A stretch of DNA of 64,000 nucleotides from an uncultured Lachnospiraceae bacterium. GTDB taxonomy: Bacteria > Bacillota > Clostridia > Lachnospirales > Lachnospiraceae. How positions within the stretch are numbered: the first letter of the stretch is position 1; every line of letters begins with the position of its first letter. The notes under the pieces were generated by a model, which was not told the origin of the DNA, ran no database searches, and saw only the letters and a list, made by a program, of their open reading frames with translations. Shown piece after piece: positions 26,768 to 35,591 of the stretch. A program made the position numbers and the translations under genes. The stretch covers positions 62,001-126,000 of the forward strand of contig CAKSBI010000001.1 in the NCBI GenBank assembly GCA_934437985.1, read 5' to 3'.

Positions 26768-28308
26768 CTCCCATCACCATCCATTATTCTGTATGTCTTA
26801 TCAAGCGTGCGGTAATATACTGCTTCGGTAAGGTGTTTACGGTTAATTGACCGTTCTCCTTCCAGATCAGCAATTGTGCGGGCAACCCTGAGAAGCTTAT
26901 AGTAGGAACGTGCAGACATTCCTGCTTCCTCGTATACCATTTTTATATACCCACGGTCTTCCTCCGATATATTGCACCACCTTGCTATACCTTTTGAACC
27001 CAGTCTTGAGTTGTTACTTATTATAGTGTCCTTATATCTTTTCTGCTGAACCCGGAACGCTTCAGAAACCCTTATGCGAATGGCCTCCGAGCTTTCATTA
27101 TCATTATCAGATCCCAGCTGGTCGTATCTGACAGCTTTTACATCCACGATCATATCAATTCTGTCAAGAAACGCCTGGCTTATTTTTCCAAGGTAACGTT
27201 TTATCTGCAGCGGACTGCAGGTGCATCTCTTTTTATCCGGATAATAGCCACATGGACAGGGGTTCATAGCCGCAGCAAGCAAAAATTCACATGGGTATTT
27301 TATTGTTGCATTACTCCTTGCGTGGATAATATAATCGCTTTCAAGCGGCTGCCTTAACAGTTCAATTATACTTCTCGGGAATTCTGTCAGCTCGTCAAGG
27401 AACAGCACACCCTTATGTGCAAGGCATATCTCCCCCGGAAGCGGATAACTGCCACCACCAATAAGCCCTGTCCTTGGAATAGTATGATGTGGGGAACGAA
27501 ACGGTCTTGTATACATATATCCGGTATTTTTTAATTCTCCGCATACACTATATATCTGTGATACCTCAAGGCTCTCTTCAATAGTAAGCTCCGGCATTAT
27601 TCCTGCAATCCGCTCAGCTATCATTGTCTTTCCGGCCCCGGGCGGCCCTATCATCAGTATATTATGGCCTCCGGCTGCAGCAATCTCAACTGCACGCCGT
27701 ATCAGATGCTGCCCTGATACGTCAGAAAAATCTTTAATATCATTATATTGTATCTCAGGTCTCCATTCTGTCTTTTTACATACATATGTATCAAAGCTGC
27801 CATCCCTTATAATTGAAACTGCATCCCCAAGGGTATCAACGCCTATTATTCCTATTCCATCAACAAGTGTCCCTTCGGTAACATTCTCCTGTGGCACCAT
27901 ACAATATCTGAATCCGTGCTTCTTCGCAGCAATGACCATGGGAAGCACTCCATTGACCCTGTTAATATGTCCGTCAAGACTCAGTTCACCTATAAACATT
28001 ACATCTTCATTCCGGCATACAGGAACATATTCAAACGCTCCCATTAATGCAAAAGCTATTGACAGATCAAAGGCCGTGCCTTCCTTCCTGATATCTGCCG
28101 GAGACATGTTAAGTGTCACCCTCTTAGGTGGAAATCTGAAGCCGAGATTCCTGATAGCACTCCGTACCCGTTCCCTGGCCTCCTTCACTTCTGAATTCAA
28201 TAGTCCCACAAGATTAAATACAGGCATTCCTTCGCATACATCAGCCTCTACCTGGACAATAGATGCATCCACGCCGATTATGGTAGCACAAAAAGACTTA
28301 CAAAACAT
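26764..28308 (-). CDS. yifB: YifB/ComM family AAA+ ATPase (Mg-chelatase type)
   Basis: A 514-residue protein from the ATG at 28308 (MFCKSFCATIIGVDASIVQV), which has GGGGGAA upstream. The N-terminal Lon-protease-like domain (about 1-170) precedes the AAA+ module with Walker A GPPGAGKTMIAER and Walker B GVLFLDELTEF. The Cys-rich stretch MNPCPCGYYPDKKRCTCSP is typical, and the C-terminal domain follows. ComM-type proteins are branch-migration helicases that help integrate transformed DNA, which fits the four-base overlap with dprA. Confidence 0.94.
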   Translation of the reverse strand: MFCKSFCATIIGVDASIVQVEADVCEGMPVFNLVGLLNSEVKEARERVRSAIRNLGFRFPPKRVTLNMSPADIRKEGTAFDLSIAFALMGAFEYVPVCRNEDVMFIGELSLDGHINRVNGVLPMVIAAKKHGFRYCMVPQENVTEGTLVDGIGIIGVDTLGDAVSIIRDGSFDTYVCKKTEWRPEIQYNDIKDFSDVSGQHLIRRAVEIAAAGGHNILMIGPPGAGKTMIAERIAGIMPELTIEESLEVSQIYSVCGELKNTGYMYTRPFRSPHHTIPRTGLIGGGSYPLPGEICLAHKGVLFLDELTEFPRSIIELLRQPLESDYIIHARSNATIKYPCEFLLAAAMNPCPCGYYPDKKRCTCSPLQIKRYLGKISQAFLDRIDMIVDVKAVRYDQLGSDNDNESSEAIRIRVSEAFRVQQKRYKDTIISNNSRLGSKGIARWCNISEEDRGYIKMVYEEAGMSARSYYKLLRVARTIADLEGERSINRKHLTEAVYYRTLDKTYRIMDGDGR

Positions 28309-28364
28309 ATAAGTTCCCCCATACACCATATTCAGATAATGGACAGATAATGATTAAAACCATA

Positions 28365-28395
28365 GAAAAAGATCATCCGATTAACAGATGACCTT
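28365..28395 (-). terminator. Hairpin with T-run after nrdR, also at the 5' end of the yifB transcript
   Basis: Arms AAGATCATC (28369-28377) and GATGACCTT (28387-28395), one G-U pair, nine-base loop, followed on the minus strand by CTTTTTC. It should end nrdR transcription. It lies immediately after the -10 box of the next promoter, so RNA started there begins inside or just before the hairpin, where it is too close to the start to act as a normal terminator. Confidence 0.6.
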
Positions 28396-28424
28396 ATTAT
28401 ACCACAAGTACTACAAAAAATCAA
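28396..28424 (-). promoter_or_regulatory. Promoter for yifB-dprA-topA
   Basis: TTGATT (28424-28419) and TATAAT (28401-28396) are 17 bases apart on the minus strand. The -35 covers the nrdR stop codon. The start point would fall near 28389, inside the first hairpin arm, and the leader to the yifB ATG is about 80 bases. Confidence 0.6.
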
Positions 28425-28873
28425 GCATCTAATATCTTTTTTATCTCATCCATAAATGTATTCACATCTTTAAATTCCCTGTAAATCGATGCAAACCGAA
28501 CATATGCAACAGCATCCAGCTCCTTCAGCTTGTCCATTACCATCTCTCCGATAGTATTACTTGAGACCTCCTTGCTTTCAAGGTTAAACAGCGCTGTCTC
28601 AATACTGTCGATCAGTTCTTCTATTTTTTCTGATGGAACAGAAAGCTTATGGCATGATTTGTATACACCTTTTTCAATCTTAGACCTGTCATATAATTCA
28701 CGGGTCATATCCTTCTTCACAACAACAAGAGGAATAGTCTCAACCTTCTCATACGTGGTAAATCTTTTTGAACATTTATCACATTGTCTGCGCCTCCTGA
28801 TCGAACTGTTATCATCTGCCGGACGCGAATCAATAACTCTTGTACCCTCCTGACCACAAAATGGACATTTCAT
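28421..28873 (-). CDS. nrdR: NrdR, repressor of ribonucleotide reductase genes
   Basis: A 150-residue NrdR of normal length. An N-terminal zinc ribbon (CPFCGQEGTRVIDSR, then CDKCSKRFTTYE) is followed by an ATP-cone domain (about 48-138) with VVVKKDMTRELYDRSKIEKG. It represses nrd operons when bound to dATP/ATP. GGGGG precedes the ATG. It stands downstream of sigG and ylmC, a common order in Clostridia. Confidence 0.96.
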   Translation of the reverse strand: MKCPFCGQEGTRVIDSRPADDNSSIRRRRQCDKCSKRFTTYEKVETIPLVVVKKDMTRELYDRSKIEKGVYKSCHKLSVPSEKIEELIDSIETALFNLESKEVSSNTIGEMVMDKLKELDAVAYVRFASIYREFKDVNTFMDEIKKILDA

Positions 28874-28936
28874 CTGTTTATCCCCCTAATTATAATTTAA
28901 TGATACCGGGTTTATACCTTTTGGCACTGGCATCAT

Positions 28937-29191
28937 TTAGTTCTTTTTAATACATTTCTCAAGGTCGATATCGACAAGCACTGCATCTGCGCCTATCTTC
29001 CTGACACATTTTACCGGAATCACATAGTCATCCTCTCTCCCAAACATCCCAAAAAACTTACAAGGACCCGGAATGATGAATTCCGTAACACACCCACTGC
29101 ATGTATCAAACCCAATATCTGAAATAAAACCGATACACTGGCCATCACATATATTAATTACCTGTTTCTGTCTTAATTCACATAACCTCAT
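28937..29191 (-). CDS. ylmC: YlmC/YmxH family PRC-barrel protein
   Basis: An 84-residue PRC-barrel protein (MRLCELRQKQVINICDGQCI, then FISDIGFDTCSGCVTEFIIP). This family lies next to sigG in many spore-formers and is called a sporulation protein of unknown function. The ribosome site before the ATG is weak (AAGTG). Four cysteines in the first half may bind a metal, which is my inference. Confidence 0.85.
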   Translation of the reverse strand: MRLCELRQKQVINICDGQCIGFISDIGFDTCSGCVTEFIIPGPCKFFGMFGREDDYVIPVKCVRKIGADAVLVDIDLEKCIKKN

Positions 29192-29248
29192 CCTGGCAAC
29201 ACTTTCACATATTATCTTATATACAGTATATGCGCCGGTACAGGATTA

Positions 29249-30031
29249 TTATTTTTGTCCCAGAAAATTCTTCATATTCTTAAGTGCTATCTTCTCAAGC
29301 CTTGAAACCTGGGCCTGCGAGATACTGATTTCATCAGCCACCTCCATCTGGGTCTTTCCCTGAAAATACCTGAGCCTGATTATATTACGTTCCCTGTCAT
29401 TAAGATGTGACAGCGCCTCTTTAACAGATATCTCTTCAATCCACAGCTCTTCCCTGTTGTTCTTGTCACTGATCTGATCCATTATATATAATGTGTCACC
29501 ACCATCAGAACAAACCGGTTCATATAATGAAACAGGGCTCTGTATCGCATCAAGTGCGTATATTACATCCTCCGGCGGAATATCAATCTCAGCTGCAATC
29601 TCTTCTATCGTAGGCTCCCTGTCATTTTTCTTCCTCAGATTCTCCTTTGTATATACAGCCTTATATGCGATATCCCTTATTGATCGGCTGACACGTATAC
29701 TGTTGTTATCCCGCAGATATCTTCTTATCTCTCCAATAATCATTGGCACTGCATATGTTGAAAACTTAACATTCTGGGTAATATCAAAATTATCAATTGC
29801 CTTCATTAACCCGATACACCCTATCTGGAACAGATCATCCACATCCTCTGTACTATTCGAAAATCTCTGTATAATACTAAGTACCAGCCTGAGGTTTCCC
29901 TTAATATACTGTTCCCTGGCAGCCTCATCACCTGCCATAATCCGCTCAAACAATTCATCTTTTTCTTCACTTCGGAGTAATGGAAGCTTAGAAGTATTAA
30001 CTCCACATATCTCAACCTTATACTGTGCCAT
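29249..30031 (-). CDS. sigG: Sigma-G, forespore-specific sigma factor
   Basis: A 260-residue sigma-70 family factor. The N-terminal KVEICGVNTSKLPLL is the sigma-G signature that precedes region 2 (LFQIGCIGLMKAIDNFDIT, FSTYAVPMIIGEIRRYLRDN). Region 3 and region 4 (TQMEVADEISISQAQVSRLE) follow. It directs late forespore transcription. Its usual neighbour sigE lies 20.7 kb away, across the xylan locus. AGGAGG before the ATG overlaps a small hairpin (30043-30060). Confidence 0.95.
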   Translation of the reverse strand: MAQYKVEICGVNTSKLPLLRSEEKDELFERIMAGDEAAREQYIKGNLRLVLSIIQRFSNSTEDVDDLFQIGCIGLMKAIDNFDITQNVKFSTYAVPMIIGEIRRYLRDNNSIRVSRSIRDIAYKAVYTKENLRKKNDREPTIEEIAAEIDIPPEDVIYALDAIQSPVSLYEPVCSDGGDTLYIMDQISDKNNREELWIEEISVKEALSHLNDRERNIIRLRYFQGKTQMEVADEISISQAQVSRLEKIALKNMKNFLGQK

Positions 30032-30042
30032 AGTACATCCTC

Positions 30043-30060
30043 CTAATGTTATTACATTAG
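30043..30060 (-). promoter_or_regulatory. Hairpin touching the sigG ribosome site
   Basis: CTAATGT and ACATTAG arms with a four-base loop; the 3' arm ends with the AG of AGGAGG. It could moderate sigG translation. The 67-base GH67-sigG gap otherwise shows no terminator and only a weak TATAAT near 30086, so the sigG promoter is not clearly seen. Confidence 0.35.
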
Positions 30061-30098
30061 AAATGATGTACAGAACACAGCATAATTATACTTGATAT

Positions 30099-32135
30099 TT
30101 AATAAATTGTTCTTCCATATTTATCCGGAATACCGGACATTCTGTAATAATATGTATTAATTCTGTCACGCCACTCTACGGCACATTCAAGCTGCATCTG
30201 AAGTCTGTCACTTACTCTCTGATAAATATGCGGTTCAATCCTATCCTCTATGCTGTTCCACAGTTCTATCATCCTTTCAACATCCTCCACGCCCTCAAAA
30301 TGGGTATCATATATATGCTGGATTATTGTCTTACCGGAGCTGAGTACATGGTCATAACTCATATGATGGAAAAACAGCAGCAGCTCATCCGGCGTTGTCT
30401 GCGGACTCTCATACATGCTTTTAAGCGGTTCATTATACTGTCCTGCATATCCTGTTCCCGTTGCAACGCTTCTGTCTACACCAAGCCCCCTGCAATCCGA
30501 AAAATGATATGTTCCCCATCTGTCATATTCATATCCGTCAACGTTAGGTCCATAGTGGTTAGCAGGATTACACATCCAGCCCACTCCAAGCGGGGCATTA
30601 TACTTTTCGTACGTAAGCCATGATTCACCAACAATCTTATAGACTGTATCATTCACCACGCTGTCATTACCAAATGTTGCTCTTATCCATTCACGTGCAA
30701 TATCCTCAGCAGATATACCTGTATCAAAACACATTCTTCCGTAACCATACAGATTAGCGGCTGCCATATCATGGCCGGTCCAGTTCGGATCATTACCGGT
30801 GTTAGTTACACCTGCGATACCACACAGCTTATTACCATAAGCCTTACCGGATACTATATCCTTCATCAGTCCATGCCCTGCAGCAAATGTATTGAATTCA
30901 AGTATCTCCTTCCACATCGGAATAAGATAGCAAATATGCCGCTGCTGTCCTGTATACTCCTGGGCAAGCTGTACTTCAAGAAACATGTTAGTATTCTTTA
31001 ACCCGCCAAATAATGGTGATACAGGTTCCCTTACCTGGAAATCCATCGGTCCATTTTTAATCTGTAATACAACATTATCTTCAAACTCCCCATCAAGACC
31101 CACAAAATTATCATAAGCAGCCCTTGCACGGTCTGTCTTTCTGTCACGCCAGTCCTGCCTGCAGTTATATACAAAGCACCTCCATATTATATTGCCACCG
31201 TACGGCGCAACGGTTCTTGCAAGCATGTTAGCACCGTCAGCATGGGTTCTGCCATAAGTGAATGGCCCCGGTCTTCCCTCAGAATCTGCCTTGACAAGAT
31301 ATCCTCCAAAATCCGGTACGACCTCATATACATGTGCAGAAGTCTTTTCCCACCATGATATCACATCAGGAGCTAACGGATCTGACACCTCAGTATCTCC
31401 TAACTCAACCGGTGCAGCGTAATTAATACTTAAATATAACTTAATACCGTATGAAGTAAATATATCGTTAATCCTTTTAACTTCATCCAGATATCTGTCT
31501 GTAATAAGCAACGTCTCTGTCTGATGGACATTAACATTATTAATTGCTATTGCATTGATACCTATTGAAGCCATCATTCTGGCATAAAATTCTGTCCGGT
31601 CATCTATGATGATCCTGTAATCCTCATAGAAAAACGAATTACCTGAATAACCTCTTTCAATATCACCTTTCATATTATCCCAGTGGTCTAACATTCTGAA
31701 TGGTATATCCGGTTTTTCACTCAGGCTTACCTTGTCCGGGGAGGCTGCATTCTGAAGCTGTCTTATAAATGCAAATGCACCATACATTATTCCCCTGTCA
31801 GTATCCCCGGCAATAACAACACTGTTAATGTCATTATCGTAAAATACAACATATCCCTCTTCCCCGGGTTCAAAATTATCACACCCGGTCTTAGCCTTAT
31901 TAACATTTGCATAATATTCCAGCACTATACCATCAGAAGGGGTAATATCCACTAATGTACATGTCCGTGGTTCATTACCACCGATAATTCCTGTAACAGC
32001 AAGCTTTAACTCCTTAATAGTATTGTCAACACATTTACCGCTAATCTTAGAATATACCGCCTTGAAACGGTTCTTCCATGATGCAAGCCCGGACACCTGC
32101 GGATACAAAAGCCAGCTTTTTTCATACTTTGCCAT
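30099..32135 (-). CDS. GH67 alpha-glucuronidase, intracellular
   Basis: A 678-residue glycoside hydrolase family 67 enzyme that removes 4-O-methyl-glucuronic acid from xylo-oligosaccharides. Family hallmarks: GYLVKADSEGRPGPFTYGRT with the catalytic acid glutamate, and VVLQIKNGPMDFQVREP with the Asp and Glu bases. The N-terminal beta domain, TIM barrel and C-terminal helical domain all appear complete. No signal peptide, so aldouronic acids must be imported first. The ATG at 32135 is chosen because GGAGAA precedes it. It is the last gene of the xylan locus, 50 bases after the GH3 gene. Confidence 0.95.
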   Translation of the reverse strand: MAKYEKSWLLYPQVSGLASWKNRFKAVYSKISGKCVDNTIKELKLAVTGIIGGNEPRTCTLVDITPSDGIVLEYYANVNKAKTGCDNFEPGEEGYVVFYDNDINSVVIAGDTDRGIMYGAFAFIRQLQNAASPDKVSLSEKPDIPFRMLDHWDNMKGDIERGYSGNSFFYEDYRIIIDDRTEFYARMMASIGINAIAINNVNVHQTETLLITDRYLDEVKRINDIFTSYGIKLYLSINYAAPVELGDTEVSDPLAPDVISWWEKTSAHVYEVVPDFGGYLVKADSEGRPGPFTYGRTHADGANMLARTVAPYGGNIIWRCFVYNCRQDWRDRKTDRARAAYDNFVGLDGEFEDNVVLQIKNGPMDFQVREPVSPLFGGLKNTNMFLEVQLAQEYTGQQRHICYLIPMWKEILEFNTFAAGHGLMKDIVSGKAYGNKLCGIAGVTNTGNDPNWTGHDMAAANLYGYGRMCFDTGISAEDIAREWIRATFGNDSVVNDTVYKIVGESWLTYEKYNAPLGVGWMCNPANHYGPNVDGYEYDRWGTYHFSDCRGLGVDRSVATGTGYAGQYNEPLKSMYESPQTTPDELLLFFHHMSYDHVLSSGKTIIQHIYDTHFEGVEDVERMIELWNSIEDRIEPHIYQRVSDRLQMQLECAVEWRDRINTYYYRMSGIPDKYGRTIY

Positions 32136-32185
32136 TATACGTTCTCCAATCATTAATTAATTATTCACTCATCTTAATATATCAT

Positions 32186-34339
32186 CTATTCTGCAATCAT
32201 TACATCATCAGACTTGTAACACAGCCCAAACCTGACAGGCGGCTTGCCTGTAAGCTTAATGCTCCTTGAATCAGGCTGGCATGTACCAACATATACTTCG
32301 TAGCTTCCCTTATTAAGCACCTTAACCCCATCATCATTGTATAAGCCAAAGTCTTCAGGTTTAAGCTCAATGCTTACAGTCTTACTCTCTCCTGCTTCAA
32401 GGTATACCTTCTTAAGTCCCTTTAACTGCCAGTTAGGTGCATCCGGGATGTTAACCTTAACATATACCTGAACAGTCTCAGCCCCTGCCATTTTACCCAT
32501 ATTTTTAATATCAGCCGTAACTGTTATATTACTATCTGCTTCTATTGTGTCAGAACTGATAGCAGCAGATACTATGTCATAATCAGAATAACTAAGCCCA
32601 TAACCAAATGGATATAATGCCTCCCCGGCCATGTATCTGTATGTCCTGCCTTTCATTGAATAATCCCTGAAATCCGGCAGTTCCCCAGAAGTCTTATAAT
32701 ATGTAACCGGAAGCTTACCCTCCGGATTAATATCACCGAACAGCAGCCTTGCAACAGCCCTGCCACCCTGTGCTCCGGGATACCAGCCCTGTACGATCGC
32801 AGGAATATTCTCATCAGCCCACCTTACGGCAAGTGCACTTCCTGACAGAAGCACAAGTATTACAGGTTTTCCGCTTTCGTATACAGCCTTTAATACATCA
32901 AGCTGAATCCCCGGAAGCTCAAGATCAGGCTTATCACCACTTGCAAATTCATTACCCTGGTCTCCCTCTTCCCCTTCAAGGCTCGGATCAAGTCCAAAGC
33001 ATGCAATAACGACATCAGAATGCGCAGCAACCGCCCTTGCCTCCGCCGTTCTGTCATTATCCCCTGATAATCCAGATATCCTGTCCCTGCATATATGGCA
33101 GCCTTCTGAATACATTACCCTTATGTCATCAGCGGCATATTCTCTTATTCCCTCAAGAATAGTCACATACTCTGATGCAGTTCCCTCATAGTTACCAACA
33201 AGTGCCCTTCTGTTGTCTGCATTAGGTCCTATCACCCCGATCGTCTTAATTTTATTCCTGTCAAGCGGGAGTATATTATCCTCATTCTTAAGAAGACATA
33301 AAACCTTCTCTGCAGCTTTCAGGTTCAGCTCACGATGTTCCCTGCAGTCTACAACCTCATACGGGATATCACTGTACGGAATATTTTTGTCAAATAATCC
33401 CAGTTTCATTCTTGTTGTATATAAACGTGCTACAGACTGTTCAATTGTATCCTCAGTTATAAGCCCCTGTTTGACAGCTTGTATAAGATTACCATTAATA
33501 TTGCCACAATTAAGATCACAGCCATTGTTCATGGCAAGTGCTACTGATTCAACCGGCCCCGACGTAACCATATGGAACTCGTGAAAATCTTTAATAGCCC
33601 AGCAGTCAGATGTTACATGCCCCTTAAACTCCCATTCACCACGGAGAATATCCTTAAGAAGTGTCTTGCTCCCACAGCATGGTTCACCATTGGTTCTGTT
33701 ATATGCACCCATTACAACTTCAACATCTGCTTCTTTTACACATGCCTTAAATGCTGGCAGATAAGTCTCCCTCATATCCTTTGCAGTTGCGACCGCATTA
33801 AAGCTGTGTCTCTCATCCTCAGGCCCTGAATGGACGGCAAAATGCTTGGCACACGCTGCCGCCTTAAGATAATGCCCATCATGACCCTGGATACCATTAA
33901 TAAACCTTACCCCAAGCCTTGAAGTAAGATACGGATCCTCGCCAAACGTCTCATGTCCACGTCCCCATCTCGGATCCCTGAATATATTAACATTAGGAGA
34001 CCAGAAAGTAAGACCTTTATATATATCAGTATCATTATATTCCTGCTGCATATTAAACTTAGCACGTCCCTCAGTGGATATACAGTCGGCGACCTCTTCA
34101 ATAAAGTCTTCATCAAATGAAGCTGCAAGCCCAATAGCCTGCGGAAATACAGTTGCAACACCTGCCCTGGCAACACCATGAAGTGCTTCATTCCAATAAT
34201 TATAGCTTTTAATTCCGTACCTTTCTATGGCAGGCGCACCATGGATCGTCTGATACACCTTCTCCTCTAATGTCAGCCTTGAAGCCAGATCCTTTGCCCT
34301 TTCCTCAAATGATAATGATTCATCTTCGTACCTTTCCAT
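32186..34339 (-). CDS. GH3 beta-xylosidase, intracellular
   Basis: A 717-residue GH3 enzyme from the ATG at 34339 (MERYEDESLSFEERAKDLAS), which has GGAGG upstream. The catalytic nucleophile aspartate is in GHVTSDCWAIKDF; this SDC form resembles beta-xylosidases more than beta-glucosidases. The (alpha/beta)6 domain with KHFAVHSGPE and the C-terminal fibronectin-III-like domain (about 600-700) are visible. No signal peptide. It would trim xylobiose and xylo-oligosaccharides made by GH10. It has its own likely promoter directly after the GH10 terminator. Confidence 0.92.
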   Translation of the reverse strand: MERYEDESLSFEERAKDLASRLTLEEKVYQTIHGAPAIERYGIKSYNYWNEALHGVARAGVATVFPQAIGLAASFDEDFIEEVADCISTEGRAKFNMQQEYNDTDIYKGLTFWSPNVNIFRDPRWGRGHETFGEDPYLTSRLGVRFINGIQGHDGHYLKAAACAKHFAVHSGPEDERHSFNAVATAKDMRETYLPAFKACVKEADVEVVMGAYNRTNGEPCCGSKTLLKDILRGEWEFKGHVTSDCWAIKDFHEFHMVTSGPVESVALAMNNGCDLNCGNINGNLIQAVKQGLITEDTIEQSVARLYTTRMKLGLFDKNIPYSDIPYEVVDCREHRELNLKAAEKVLCLLKNEDNILPLDRNKIKTIGVIGPNADNRRALVGNYEGTASEYVTILEGIREYAADDIRVMYSEGCHICRDRISGLSGDNDRTAEARAVAAHSDVVIACFGLDPSLEGEEGDQGNEFASGDKPDLELPGIQLDVLKAVYESGKPVILVLLSGSALAVRWADENIPAIVQGWYPGAQGGRAVARLLFGDINPEGKLPVTYYKTSGELPDFRDYSMKGRTYRYMAGEALYPFGYGLSYSDYDIVSAAISSDTIEADSNITVTADIKNMGKMAGAETVQVYVKVNIPDAPNWQLKGLKKVYLEAGESKTVSIELKPEDFGLYNDDGVKVLNKGSYEVYVGTCQPDSRSIKLTGKPPVRFGLCYKSDDVMIAE

Positions 34340-34413
34340 ATTAACCTCCATCAAAATCATATTCAAATGCCAATAATTGTATTGCCTCCCCGTCACATCC
34401 ATATCATAATGGG

Positions 34414-34422
34414 ATTATAACA
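34414..34422 (-). promoter_or_regulatory. Extended -10 promoter for GH3-GH67
   Basis: TGTTATAAT on the minus strand is an extended -10 element located right after the T-run of the GH10 terminator. A poor -35 (TTTTAT, 17 bases upstream) falls inside the hairpin. Transcription would start near 34407, leaving about a 68-base leader to the GH3 ATG. It gives the last two glycosidase genes independent expression. Confidence 0.45.
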
Positions 34423-34456
34423 AAAAATACAAGCACATAAAAAATGTACTTGTATT
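34422..34456 (-). terminator. Terminator after the GH10 gene
   Basis: Arms AATACAAG(C)ACAT (34426-34438) and ATGT(A)CTTGTATT (34445-34456), with one mismatch, followed on the minus strand by a run of six T. Clear Rho-independent form. Confidence 0.72.
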
Positions 34457-34513
34457 ATAACATATATATATTATTTTACCAATGTCATATTACACATTGT
34501 ATATTGCATTATG

Positions 34514-35476
34514 TTAGAAATCCATTACTCTGTAATAGGCCTCTTTTGGCTGCCCATTAACATCAAATAACAACGGCCAGTTCTTCCTGTTACGGACAGG
34601 GAAGTAATCCAGCCATGTATAGTTATCAGCAACTCCCCATAATGTAACACAATCAATATAATCCTTATATTCCCTGAACAGTGCAAAATACTCACCGTAT
34701 AATCTGGCATGCTCTGCCTCCATTTCAGGGGTAGGCTTATCAAGCTTTGTCTGATCATCAAAAGCAAACATTGACAGATCCATTTCTGTAATATGTATTC
34801 TGAGTCCAAGACCTGCATATGTCTCAATTGCCTTACGCATAAGGTCAATATCAGGATAATGCAGATTAACATGACACTGCATGCCTATTCCATCGATAAG
34901 CTTTTCCTCACTGTTCACACTTTTTATCATTTTCACAATCTTTTCAAGTTTTTCGGGAACATATTCATTATAATCGTTATAAAACAGACCTACATTTTCA
35001 GGTATAATATCTGACGCTATCTCAAATATCTTTCTGATATAATCCTCACCGAACTTGTCCTTCCATGGACTGCGTCTTAAATACTCTGAGCTTTTATCCT
35101 CAATGGCCTCATTAACTACATCCCATGCAGTAATTATATCTCCGTACCTGTCATGCATCGTCCTCATATGATCCGCCAATGCCCTGGCAACATAATCTTC
35201 ATCTTTATCAAATATCTGCAAGGAGGTCTGGTTATGCCATACAAAATTATGGCCCCTCATTTTCAATCCATTCTCTTTTGCAAAATCATATATCTTATCA
35301 GCATGACCAAACTTGTATGTACCATCAGACTTCATAACTACTCCGTACTTCATCTGATTCTCACATGTAACAGAGCTGAAATGCTCTTTGATAAGCTCTG
35401 CTTCCCTGACAACAGTCATATTATTAACTGCAGCACCAATATCAAAATAATCCTTATATTTTTCTTTAAGTGACAT
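34514..35476 (-). CDS. GH10 endo-1,4-beta-xylanase, intracellular
   Basis: A 320-residue single-domain GH10 enzyme. Acid/base E123 (TAWDVVNEAIED) and nucleophile E231 (RIHITEMDLSMF) are both present, as are GHNFVWHNQ and the C-terminal TLWGVADNYTWL. No signal peptide and no binding module, so it should act in the cytoplasm on imported xylo-oligosaccharides, like the short intracellular xylanases of Geobacillus clusters. It follows the second binding-protein gene after a strong hairpin. Confidence 0.95.
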   Translation of the reverse strand: MSLKEKYKDYFDIGAAVNNMTVVREAELIKEHFSSVTCENQMKYGVVMKSDGTYKFGHADKIYDFAKENGLKMRGHNFVWHNQTSLQIFDKDEDYVARALADHMRTMHDRYGDIITAWDVVNEAIEDKSSEYLRRSPWKDKFGEDYIRKIFEIASDIIPENVGLFYNDYNEYVPEKLEKIVKMIKSVNSEEKLIDGIGMQCHVNLHYPDIDLMRKAIETYAGLGLRIHITEMDLSMFAFDDQTKLDKPTPEMEAEHARLYGEYFALFREYKDYIDCVTLWGVADNYTWLDYFPVRNRKNWPLLFDVNGQPKEAYYRVMDF

Positions 35477-35502
35477 ATCCTTAATCCACCATTTCTTTAT
35501 AT

Positions 35503-35547
35503 ATAAAACAGAGATTGCATATTAAAATCAGATAATATGCAATCTCT
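35503..35547 (-). terminator. Strong hairpin after the second binding-protein gene
   Basis: A perfect 14-base stem: AGAGATTGCATATT (35510-35523) and AATATGCAATCTCT (35534-35547), ten-base loop, followed on the minus strand by GTTTTATATA. It probably terminates most transcripts and protects the binding-protein mRNA, leaving GH10 at a lower level by readthrough. Confidence 0.62.
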
Positions 35548-35591
35548 ATAATCTTAAAAATAATCAGCTACAAACATCTGGCATTCTAATA

